The notes under the pieces: generated by a model | Told to the model about the DNA's origin: nothing | Seen by the model: only the letters and a program-made list of their open reading frames with translations | Database searches by the model: none | Origin: Flavobacterium sp. M31R6 | GTDB lineage: Bacteria > Bacteroidota > Bacteroidia > Flavobacteriales > Flavobacteriaceae | Assembly: GCF_013284035.1 (NCBI RefSeq) | Contig: NZ_CP054141.1 | Span: forward strand, 2,232,001 to 2,296,000 | Reading direction: 5' to 3' | Length of the DNA stretch: 64,000 nucleotides | Position numbers and translations under genes: made by a program | Shown: one piece after another, positions 9,696 to 19,300 of the stretch | How positions within the stretch are numbered: the first letter of the stretch is position 1 | How the letters are laid out: each line of letters opens with the position of its first letter

Positions 9696-11174
9696 ATGAT
9701 AACAGGAGATTTAAAATCGCAAGTAGATAAAATATGGGACAGTTTTGCCACTGGAGGAGTGTCAAATCCTCTAACGGTAATTGAACAATTCACTTACCTT
9801 TTATTCTTAAGAAGATTAGACGAAACGCAGTTGAAGGAAGAGAAGAAATCGGCTATGATTAAAAAGTCTATTGTTAATCCAATATTTACCGAAGAGCAAA
9901 AAGAATTACGATGGAGTTCCTTTAAGAACAATGAACCACAGGCAATGTTTGACTTGTTTACCAAACCAATGGTTGAAGGACTTTCTGTTTTCGACCATAT
10001 GAAACAGGTAGGTGCCGAAAATGGAGTTTTTGCCAAATACATGAGCGGAGCCACTTTTATGATTCCAACTCCAAGACTGCTTGACCCATTGGTGCAGATG
10101 ATTGATAAAATTAAGATGGAAGACAGGGATACCAAAGGAGATTTATATGAATACTTACTTTCCAAAATTTCAACTGCTGGAAGAAACGGTCAGTTCAGAA
10201 CACCACGACACATTATCAAGATGATGGTGGATATGGTACAGCCTAGCAAAGAAGATACTATCTGTGATCCTTCAGCGGGTTCTGCAGGATTCTTGGTTGC
10301 TGCAGGTGAATATTTCCATGAGAAACATCCCGAATATTTTCATGATAAGACTTTCAGAGAGCATTACAATACGCATATGTTTACCGGTATTGAATTTGAC
10401 AATACCATGTTGCGTATTGGGGCTATGAATTTGCAACTGCATGGGATAGAAAACCCTAATCTGATTGGGAAAGATTCATTGAGTGAAAGTAACGCAGACA
10501 TAAGAGACCAATTCTCTCTGATACTGGCAAATCCGCCTTTTAAGGGAAGTTTGGATTATGACGGTGTGGAAACTTCTATTCTAAAAGTAGTAAAATCTAA
10601 AAAGACCGAATTACTCTTTTTAGGTTTAATGCTTCGTATGCTGAAAACAGGAGGTCGTTGTGCAGTAATTGTACCTGATGGCGTTTTGTTTGGTTCTTCT
10701 AACGCTCACAAACAAATTAGACAAGAAATTATTGAAAATCACAAACTCGATGCGGTTATTTCTATGCCAAGTGGTGTATTCAAACCGTATGCAGGAGTAA
10801 GTACTGCAGTATTGTTTTTTACAAAAACAGGAACGGGTGGTACAGATAACGTTTGGTTCTATGACATGCAAGCAGATGGTTTTACCCTTGATGACCAACG
10901 TAGAGAAACAGTAGCTAATGACATACCCGATATTGTAACACGCTACCATAATTTAAACACTGAAACCAACAGATTACGTACTGATAAAAGTTTCTTAGTG
11001 CCTTTTGCAGAGATTAAAGCCAATGAATGGGATTTATCTATAAAAGGATACAAAGAGGTAGTTTATAATGAAGTTATTTATTCACAACCATCAATTATTA
11101 TAGAAGATATTAAAACGCTTCATAATGAGAACAAATTGAAATTACTAATTTTAGAAGAGTTATTGAATGGATAA
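9696..11174 (+). CDS. hsdM: Type I restriction-modification DNA adenine methyltransferase subunit
   Basis: The 492-residue protein has the N-terminal HsdM helical domain. Its SAM-binding motif is DPSAGSAGF (about residues 189-197) and its catalytic motif is NPPF (about 278-281), as in N6-adenine methyltransferases. With HsdS it would form the modification complex that marks host DNA, and with HsdR the restriction complex. It lies 6 bases after the nucleotidase gene. Its last 8 bases overlap the hsdS start, which indicates translational coupling. All expected motifs are present and the length is usual for HsdM. Confidence 0.95.
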   Translation: MITGDLKSQVDKIWDSFATGGVSNPLTVIEQFTYLLFLRRLDETQLKEEKKSAMIKKSIVNPIFTEEQKELRWSSFKNNEPQAMFDLFTKPMVEGLSVFDHMKQVGAENGVFAKYMSGATFMIPTPRLLDPLVQMIDKIKMEDRDTKGDLYEYLLSKISTAGRNGQFRTPRHIIKMMVDMVQPSKEDTICDPSAGSAGFLVAAGEYFHEKHPEYFHDKTFREHYNTHMFTGIEFDNTMLRIGAMNLQLHGIENPNLIGKDSLSESNADIRDQFSLILANPPFKGSLDYDGVETSILKVVKSKKTELLFLGLMLRMLKTGGRCAVIVPDGVLFGSSNAHKQIRQEIIENHKLDAVISMPSGVFKPYAGVSTAVLFFTKTGTGGTDNVWFYDMQADGFTLDDQRRETVANDIPDIVTRYHNLNTETNRLRTDKSFLVPFAEIKANEWDLSIKGYKEVVYNEVIYSQPSIIIEDIKTLHNENKLKLLILEELLNG

Positions 11175-12372
11175 ATTGAAAAGATATTCTCTAAATGAAC
11201 TTGTAGATGTTAGGGATGGTACTCACGATAGTCCCAAATATGTTGATGATGGATTTCCATTGATAACATCTAAAAATTTAATTGATGGGAGGGTTGATTT
11301 TGAAAACGTAAACTTCATCACTGAAATTGATTATAATTCTATAAATAAAAGGTCAAAAGTAGATGAAGGAGACATTTTGTATTCTATGATTGGTTCCATA
11401 GGAAATTTTGCCATTGTCAATTTTGAGCCAAGATTTGCAATAAAAAACGTTGCGTTAATCAAGTTTAAAAACAGTAGCTTAAGTAGTAAATATTTTATTC
11501 ATTATATAAAATCCAATGAATTTACGTCCCAAATAGAAAAACAAAGCAAAGGTGGTACGCAGAAATTTGTAACACTTAAAATATTGAGAAGCATTCAAAT
11601 TCCCCTCCCGCCATTACCCCAACAACAAAAAATAGCCAACATACTCGATGCAGCAGATGAATTAAGACAGAATGACAAAGCATTGCTAGCAAAGTATGAT
11701 GAACTTAAACAAGCATTGTTTTTGGATATGTTTGGAGATCCTGTGAATAATCCTAAAGGCTGGGAAGTTATTAAGTTAAAAGAAATTTCAACTAAGATAC
11801 ATAGTGGTAACACTCCAAAAGGAGGAAGTGAAGTTTATGTTGAAGAAGGAATTACATTTTTCAGAAGTCAAAATGTATGGAAAAATAGATTAGTTTATGA
11901 AGATATAGCTTTTATAGATCAAGCTACTCATGACAAAATGATGAAAAGTAGTTTGAAGCATAAAGATATTTTAATGACAAAGACTGGAAGAATAAATACT
12001 GAAAATAGTAGTCTAGGTAGGGCAGCAATATATTTAGGTGAGGATGATAAAGCGAATGTCAATGGTCATGTTTATTTGATAAGGCTAAAAAAAGACATTA
12101 TCAATGAATTTGTTTTACATATACTAACAACAAAAGAATACAGAGGGCATATTAGGAGTGTATGTGTAGGAGGAATTGATAAAAGACAGCTTAACAAAGA
12201 CCATCTTGAAAATTTTCCTATCATTAATCCACCAATAGAATTGCAAAACCAATTCACAAAAATAGTTGCACAAATTGAGGAACAAAAAGCTATTGTGCAA
12301 AAAAGTTTAGAAAAGTCAGAAGAGTTGTTTAATAGCCTTTTGCAAAAGGCATTTAAAGGGGGGCTATTATGA
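11167..12372 (+). CDS. hsdS: Type I restriction-modification specificity subunit
   Basis: The 401-residue protein has two target recognition domains, each followed by a conserved helix. The first ends with the typical IPLPPLPQQQKIANILD segment (about 141-157) and the second with PPIELQNQFTKIVAQIEEQK (about 354-375). HsdS reads the split DNA target and directs HsdM and HsdR. It overlaps hsdM by 8 bases, and its stop overlaps the next start by 4 bases (ATGA). A small gene therefore sits between hsdS and hsdR, which is unusual for a type I locus. Confidence 0.93.
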   Translation: MDKLKRYSLNELVDVRDGTHDSPKYVDDGFPLITSKNLIDGRVDFENVNFITEIDYNSINKRSKVDEGDILYSMIGSIGNFAIVNFEPRFAIKNVALIKFKNSSLSSKYFIHYIKSNEFTSQIEKQSKGGTQKFVTLKILRSIQIPLPPLPQQQKIANILDAADELRQNDKALLAKYDELKQALFLDMFGDPVNNPKGWEVIKLKEISTKIHSGNTPKGGSEVYVEEGITFFRSQNVWKNRLVYEDIAFIDQATHDKMMKSSLKHKDILMTKTGRINTENSSLGRAAIYLGEDDKANVNGHVYLIRLKKDIINEFVLHILTTKEYRGHIRSVCVGGIDKRQLNKDHLENFPIINPPIELQNQFTKIVAQIEEQKAIVQKSLEKSEELFNSLLQKAFKGGLL

Positions 12373-12866
12373 ACCTGTTTATTGATTACTTCACATCTGA
12401 AGAGAGAAGTAGGAAAATATACAGAGATGCTATTGCATTAATAAAACCAATTGATTTACATTTTTCTGTGGATAATCGAGATGATTTTTTTGATGTAATA
12501 AATAGAAGAGATTTAACTAGTATCAATCACATTACTATTCTTACCCATGGAGTTAATAATAGTGAGTACATATGTAAAGATGGGCAATTAATAAATGCAA
12601 TTAGTTACTTAGAACTTGTTCATTCTCTAAATTCTACGATCAATGGAATAGATGTTAAATTGAATTTAGTCGGTATTTGTGAGAGTTTTGAAATTAAACC
12701 ATTTGTTAGATATTTAAATACACGGTTTTCTGAAATTTGGATATCTAAAGTCAAAAATCCTTCTCTTAGTGCACCAATAATAATGGTTTATGAAGGATTT
12801 GATTATTTAATATATGATAAAGATGAAGAAGATATTATTTATGAAAAAATATTAAACCCTTTATAG
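12369..12866 (+). CDS. Small CHAT/caspase-like protein embedded in the hsd operon
   Basis: I do not recognise a named family for this 165-residue protein. Two features recall the clan CD cysteine peptidase core of CHAT proteases and caspases. The first is a hydrophobic strand ending in His-Gly (ITILTHG, H60-G61). The second, 43 residues later, is a strand ending in Cys-Glu-Ser (LNLVGICES, C104), comparable to the ACES motif of CHAT domains. The length would cover little more than one such core, with no fused sensor or effector. It overlaps hsdS by 4 bases and ends 10 bases before hsdR, so it is made with the restriction complex. A protease triggered by the complex is attractive but inferred; a degenerate or unrelated alpha/beta fold is the alternative. 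Confidence 0.45.
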   Translation: MNLFIDYFTSEERSRKIYRDAIALIKPIDLHFSVDNRDDFFDVINRRDLTSINHITILTHGVNNSEYICKDGQLINAISYLELVHSLNSTINGIDVKLNLVGICESFEIKPFVRYLNTRFSEIWISKVKNPSLSAPIIMVYEGFDYLIYDKDEEDIIYEKILNPL

Positions 12867-12876
12867 ATTTGAAAAA

Positions 12877-15800
12877 ATGAGCAATTTTAAATTCCTTCAA
12901 AAGGAGTGGTATTCACTCTACAGTAAGTTAAAAACAGCCGAAGAAAGGGTTTTTATAGAACCGGTTTCTTCGGCCAGTTATTGTCGTTTGGTATTAGAAG
13001 AGTCCATGTATCTCATGTACGATTTAGAACATATTGAAAAACCATTCAATACTGAACTCATCAACTTGATGAATGAAGAAGCGATTAAAAGTCTCATTCC
13101 ATTTCAGCTTCATGAAGGATTGCATATTGTTAGAAAAACAGGAAACAATGCAGCGCACTTTGGTAATCGTATTAATTCCAAAGATGCATTAATAAGCATA
13201 CGTTACATTTATGATTTTACCAAATGGCTGGCTCAAACCTATAGCGCAGAAATCCCTGATTTACCTGGAGTATTCAACGAAGCTTTCATCCCAAAACTAG
13301 GAGAAAAACAAAGACTCCTAAAAGAACAACAGCAAGAACAAGAAAAAGCATATCAGCAGTTACAAGAGCAAATTGCAAAATTACAACAAGAAAAAGAAGC
13401 TATTCTTGAAAAAGCACAAGAAAGTGAAGTCACACTTATAGCTTTACAGCAACAAACCCAACAAGCGGTTGTAAAACTGAAAAAACAAAAGCAGGAAAGA
13501 CTAAAACCCTTAACTGCTGAGTTTACGGAGGCACAAACACGTCAGCACCTCATTGATGTCGATTTGAAAGAAGCAGGATGGACCAACCTCAATGTAGGTA
13601 GAGAATTAGAATATCCGGTAACAGGAATGCCAATAACGACAGACAATCCAAAAGGCAATGGCTTTGTAGATTATGTTTTATGGGACGACAACGGAAAACC
13701 ACTTTCCATAATCGAAGCAAAACGCACTACAAAAGATGTTGAGGTTGGAAAACACCAAGCTTTTTTATATGCCAATTGTTTAGAAAAGATGCATGGTCAA
13801 AGACCAATTATTTTCTATACCAATGGCTATGAAACCAAAATTTGGGAAGACACTTTTTATAGTTCTCCCAGAAGAGTTTTTGGTTTTTATACCAAAGAAG
13901 AATTACAATGGTTAATTCAAAAAAGAACAACCATAAAAGACATTCGTAAGGCAACGATTAATACTGCCATTGCAAACAGACCCTATCAATTTGAAGCCAT
14001 AAATCGGGTTGCAGAAACCTTTGTAACTGATGGTGCCAATGGCTTGTGTGGTAACAAAAGAAGAGCCTTATTGGTCATGGCAACAGGAAGTGGTAAAACA
14101 AGAACTGCTGCGGCTATGGTTGAGGTGTTATTCAAAAATAATTGGGTAAAACGAGTACTGTTTCTAGCAGACAGAAACGCTTTGGTGCGTCAAGCCAAAA
14201 ATAACTTTAGCGAATACTTACCCGATTTATCAGCAATTGATTTAACAGAGGAAAAGGAAAATGATACCACGCGATTGGTATTCAGTACCTATCCGAGCAT
14301 GATGAATAAAATAGACAATATTCGCAATGCCGATGAACGTTTTTACGGTGTAGGGCATTTCGATTTAATTATTGTTGACGAAGCACACCGTTCTATTTAC
14401 AACCGATACAAAGCTATATTTGATTACTTCGATGCTAGTATTGTTGGACTTACAGCTACTCCTAAAGATGGAATAGATCATAATACTTTTGAGCTTTTTG
14501 GATGCAGTAATGAAGACCCAACATTTTTGTACGAGTTACATCAAGCTGTACCTCAGTATTTAAACCCGTATAAGAATATTGACATTACAACCAATTTTCT
14601 AAGAGAGGGTATCAAGTACAAAGACCTATCCGATAAAGAAAAAGAAAAGTACGAAGAAACCTTTGAAGACAAAACCACGGGACTTTTCCCAGAGGAAATA
14701 AGAGCCAACGCCATGAACAAATGGTTGTTCAATAAAGATACGGTAAATAAAGTGTTGGATGCTTTAATGGCAAACGGATTAAAAATTGAAGGTGGTGATA
14801 AGTTAGGCAGAACCATCATTTTTGCTGTAAATCAAAAGCACGCCAAATTCATTGTTGATTGTTTCACCGAAAGATATCCGGCTTTACCTTCAGGATTTAT
14901 TTCTATGATACACAATGAAGTTTCTCATGCTCAAAGTTTGATAGATGCATTCTGTGATAAATACAAAGAAAACAATCCGCAAATTGCCGTTTCTGTCGAT
15001 ATGATGGACACAGGAATTGATGCTGTCAGAATACTGAATTTGGTCTTTTTCAAAGTGGTGAGGTCTTATGCTAAGTTTTGGCAGATGATTGGAAGAGGAA
15101 CAAGATTATGTGAGGATGTTTTTGGACCAAATCAACCCAAAGACCATTTTTTAATATTTGATGTATGTGGCAATTTCGATTTCTTTGAAGTTCAGAAAAA
15201 AGGCAAGGAAACACTGATTGCAAAACCAATTACACAACAAATTTTTGAATCAAGATTACATTTAAGTAGGTTATTGGTAGAAGAAGGGGAAGAAGAAAAT
15301 ATAGAGCTTTCCAATACTTTACGTGATATATTGCACTTGGCAATACAACAATTAGACAGAACACGTTTTCAAGTAGCCATGAATTTAAAATATGTGGATG
15401 AATTCAACGAAAGAAACAGATGGAACAATTTAGATAGTAATGACGCACATATAATTGAAGAATATCTGTCTGAATTACCAATTCCGGAAACAATCAATGA
15501 AATGGCAAGACGTTTTGACTTGATGATGCTAAAACTACAAATAGCAACACTGATGATGTCAGGCACAAAAAAGAGATACGAAGAAACTTTAATTGATATT
15601 GCCGAAGGATTGAGTAAAAAATATACCATTCCTGCCGTATTACGCGCTAAACCAACAATTGAAAACATCCAAAAACAGGATTTTTACAAAGAGATTTCAC
15701 AAAAGAAGTTAGAAAGCATAAGAGTAGAGCTTCGAGAATTGATTCAGTATTTAGATACCAACAATAGAGCAATAATTTACACCGACCTGGAAGATTCGGA

Positions 15801-16314
15801 AATAAGTATGGTTTTGAATGAACCAAACATATCGTCAAATTACGGTACATCCTACCGAAGAAGAGTAGAGAGTTTCATTAGAGAAAACAAACATCAATTG
15901 ACGATTTCAAAATTGGTTTCAAACAATCCAATCACAACAAAAGAATTAAAACTTTTAGAAGACATTTTGTTTGATGGAGAAGAAAGAGGAACAAGAGAAG
16001 ATTTTGAAAAAGAATTTGGGAAAGAACCATTAGGAGTATTCATTAGAAACATCATTGGTCTTGATGTAAAAGCAGCACAAGATGCCTTTTCAGAATTCCT
16101 ACAGACAGGGAATTTGAGAGCTGACCAAATGACATTCATACAAAATATCATTACCTACTTAACCAAAAACGGTACCATAGAACCAAGCATGCTATTTGAA
16201 CCTCCATTCACAGATATGAATGATCAAGGATTAATGGGAGTGTTTGAGGATAGTGATGCACACAAAGTGATAAGTATAATTGAAAAGATAAATGAGAATG
16301 CTTGTATAGCGTAA
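12877..16314 (+). CDS. hsdR: Type I restriction enzyme motor/nuclease subunit
   Basis: The 1,145-residue protein begins with a DUF4145-like helical domain (about 1-125, ending near NNAAHFG), followed by a Gln-rich coiled coil (about 140-210). The HsdR nuclease core comes next, with D264 in GFVDYVLWDD and the catalytic Glu-Ala-Lys of IIEAKR (about 280). The SF2 motor has Walker A ATGSGKTRT near 403, the DEAH box (VDEAHRSIYNRY) near 500, and motif VI IGRGTRL near 738. The C-terminal third is the helical part that docks on the methylase. It would translocate and cut unmodified DNA as part of an HsdR2M2S1 complex. The start is 10 bases after the CHAT-like gene, and the order hsdM-hsdS-x-hsdR is complete. 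Confidence 0.95.
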   Translation: MSNFKFLQKEWYSLYSKLKTAEERVFIEPVSSASYCRLVLEESMYLMYDLEHIEKPFNTELINLMNEEAIKSLIPFQLHEGLHIVRKTGNNAAHFGNRINSKDALISIRYIYDFTKWLAQTYSAEIPDLPGVFNEAFIPKLGEKQRLLKEQQQEQEKAYQQLQEQIAKLQQEKEAILEKAQESEVTLIALQQQTQQAVVKLKKQKQERLKPLTAEFTEAQTRQHLIDVDLKEAGWTNLNVGRELEYPVTGMPITTDNPKGNGFVDYVLWDDNGKPLSIIEAKRTTKDVEVGKHQAFLYANCLEKMHGQRPIIFYTNGYETKIWEDTFYSSPRRVFGFYTKEELQWLIQKRTTIKDIRKATINTAIANRPYQFEAINRVAETFVTDGANGLCGNKRRALLVMATGSGKTRTAAAMVEVLFKNNWVKRVLFLADRNALVRQAKNNFSEYLPDLSAIDLTEEKENDTTRLVFSTYPSMMNKIDNIRNADERFYGVGHFDLIIVDEAHRSIYNRYKAIFDYFDASIVGLTATPKDGIDHNTFELFGCSNEDPTFLYELHQAVPQYLNPYKNIDITTNFLREGIKYKDLSDKEKEKYEETFEDKTTGLFPEEIRANAMNKWLFNKDTVNKVLDALMANGLKIEGGDKLGRTIIFAVNQKHAKFIVDCFTERYPALPSGFISMIHNEVSHAQSLIDAFCDKYKENNPQIAVSVDMMDTGIDAVRILNLVFFKVVRSYAKFWQMIGRGTRLCEDVFGPNQPKDHFLIFDVCGNFDFFEVQKKGKETLIAKPITQQIFESRLHLSRLLVEEGEEENIELSNTLRDILHLAIQQLDRTRFQVAMNLKYVDEFNERNRWNNLDSNDAHIIEEYLSELPIPETINEMARRFDLMMLKLQIATLMMSGTKKRYEETLIDIAEGLSKKYTIPAVLRAKPTIENIQKQDFYKEISQKKLESIRVELRELIQYLDTNNRAIIYTDLEDSEISMVLNEPNISSNYGTSYRRRVESFIRENKHQLTISKLVSNNPITTKELKLLEDILFDGEERGTREDFEKEFGKEPLGVFIRNIIGLDVKAAQDAFSEFLQTGNLRADQMTFIQNIITYLTKNGTIEPSMLFEPPFTDMNDQGLMGVFEDSDAHKVISIIEKINENACIA

Positions 16315-16336
16315 TATAAATCAGCATTATATTAAG

Positions 16337-19300
16337 ATGAAACAATTCAAAGCAGGATACATAGTAGATGCAATCAGTAATATAGTTACTGAGAACTTTA
16401 AATCATTGAATTATTTCAGTGAAAAAGAAAATAGTGAAATTAATAAAATCAAAGGATTGATTCAAAACCTGAGTGCTTTTGATGTAGAGTTTCCTGAACC
16501 TCATAAAATTGATTACGACAAAATCCATCCTGTTTTAGCAACCATTAATAACATTGTTACAAGAGGCTTGCCAACAAAAGCACCACTTATTATTGAAGAA
16601 GTTTTTACAGAAATTGGATTAACCATAAAGAATGACAATGAATATATATTAGACTATTCAAATGCAGTTAAAGAGTTAAGTTTTGAAACGGTTTTTGAAT
16701 TACTACATATCATAGAACCCAATTTAAAATTCAATGATGAAAACTACATTGGAGAATTAGGTAGTCAATTAGAAAAGAAATTTTTAGGCAACCATCAGTT
16801 TATCAAACAACTTTTTCAAACCCAAAGAGACTTTGCTACAATAAATCCACATATGATTGGTGATAAATCAGTTGATTTTAGCTTTACATCGCCTTATTTG
16901 TATTGGAATAACATTCAAAATAGAGCAGAATATAAAACACGAATATTTGAAATAGATGGTCCACATCATTTGTTAGAAGAGTATGTTTTTTATGATACAA
17001 ATAGAGATTTAGCTGCAAGTAAAGTGAATGCGGAAACGTTTCGTTTCACTCAAAATGAGATTAATAAAAATGAGATTCCTTACGATCGATTATTTACAGA
17101 GGAATTATATAAAATTTTTGAAAAAAACTTCACTAAAAATATTTCTGATTATTTAGAAGAATACAGTTTACTTTTTATTCCATTCGCAGTAGCTAGAATT
17201 CAAAAAACAATAATAGACCATTTTATTGCTAATAAAGATTTACTGAAAAAAGAAATTCTACAAATAGCCATCATTGAAAGAGATCTGCCTTGTGGTGCTT
17301 TAGCTATCAAAAGTTTAGAAGAATTATTTTCAAATTTAAATGCTTTATTGGAAGATCAAGACAAACTCCAAATACCAAAAATTGAACTAAGCATTTTTGA
17401 AAATGAAAAATGGGTAATCAATCAAAAACTGCATTGTGGTTATAAGCCGAAAAACGAGACCTATTTTGGAGCTAATGATTTTGATATCATAATTGACCAT
17501 TCTATTTTAAGACGTTCTCAAATCTATAAAGAAAAAGAGTATTCTATTCGCGAAGCAATAGTGATTCGTTCATCGCATTACTATGATAACAGCATCGAAA
17601 GTTGTAAAAAGATATATTGTGCCAATTTACTACACTTCAAAGAATTAGTGGATAAAAAAAATGATGGCTCATATATTTCAATTGAAAAACACGAAAAAAA
17701 CATTAATTTTTTTATTCAAAATATCTTTAGAAAATCTAGTTTTAGACCAGGACAATTACCAATAATTTCTAGAGCATTACAACAAAAACCTGTTATTGGT
17801 TTATTACCTACCGGTGGTGGTAAATCATTAACCTATCAGTTACCAGCTTTTTTACAACCGGGTTTATGTTTAGTAGTCGATCCCATTAAATCATTAATGG
17901 AAGATCAAGTTAGGGTTTTAAATAATAATTGGATTGACTGCTGTGATTATATAAATTCCAATTTAAAAAGAGAGGAAAAACAAAGCAAACTAATTGATTT
18001 TAAGTTTGGACAAACACAATTTCTCTTTGTTTCTCCTGAAAGATTTGTAATGGAGGATTTTAGAAAAATCATAAACACTATTGACAATACCAAATACAAG
18101 TTAGCATTCTCTTTTTGTATAATAGATGAAGTACATTGTTTATCAGAATGGGGACACGATTTCCGTTCCACTTATTTGATGTTGGGTAAAAATGCTCAAA
18201 AATTTGTAAAAACAAGAAGCGGTAAAGTAACTTTAGTTGGACTTACAGCAACAGCTTCTTATGATGTTTTAGCAGATATTGAAAGAGAACTTGATATAAA
18301 ACACGATGATGCTGCAAATGCAGTAATTTCAATTGATAACACAATACGAAAAGAATTGTTTTTTGATTTTATCGAATGTAATGCGAAAATAGATAGCCAT
18401 AGTATTTCTGATAGAGAAATTAAAAACAAAATCGGTACTGTCAAAAGAGATAAACTAAATGATTATGTCAAAAACAGTATAAATAAATTAAATACAATAG
18501 ATAATACGGTTATTTCGCAATCTCTTGAACAACATTATGATGAGTTTGAGATGGATGCAATTGATAAAACTACACTAGATATAATAATTAGTGAAGAATG
18601 TGAATCAATAAATGAAATCCCAAATAGTTTAACATTTGATACTACAACTTCAATAATATTTTGTCCGCACACTCAGGGAATATTAGGTGTAACGGGTAGA
18701 GTCAATAATAGTATAAATCCAAAAGAAGTATTTGAAAATCTAGCAATAATCGGTTCTAAAAAGTCTTATTTCATTGGAAATGATGAGGCAGGTAGATTAA
18801 GTGAAGAAATTCATAACCATTTCACAAGTTTTTTAGATGGTAAAACCAGTTATATGGTTTGCACAAAAGCTTTTGGAATGGGAATAGACAAGGAAGACGT
18901 AAGAACGGTTTATCATATCAACTATTCTTCTTCACCCGAAAGTTACATCCAAGAAGCTGGAAGAGCTGGAAGAGACAAGAAAAAGTCTTTATGCGTAAAC
19001 TTAATTAATACAGAAGAATTCTATTTTTTAAACCCAAGCTATATAAAACAATTCTCAAGAGAAGCTAGATTTAGATTAAGACATCTTATTGAAGCATTTG
19101 ACGGTGAAAAATTCTCATTGATAAGAAATTCAAATAAAGAAACATTAATTAATGATATTAAACTAATAGTAGCTGATTTTTCAAATAGCTTTACGATAGA
19201 AATAAGTAAAAAAGAAGTACAATTAGATACTATTTTAACCTACAATTTAGATGAAAGCATTCATGATTTCTTTCACAAGAACAGCTTTAAAGGCATTGAA

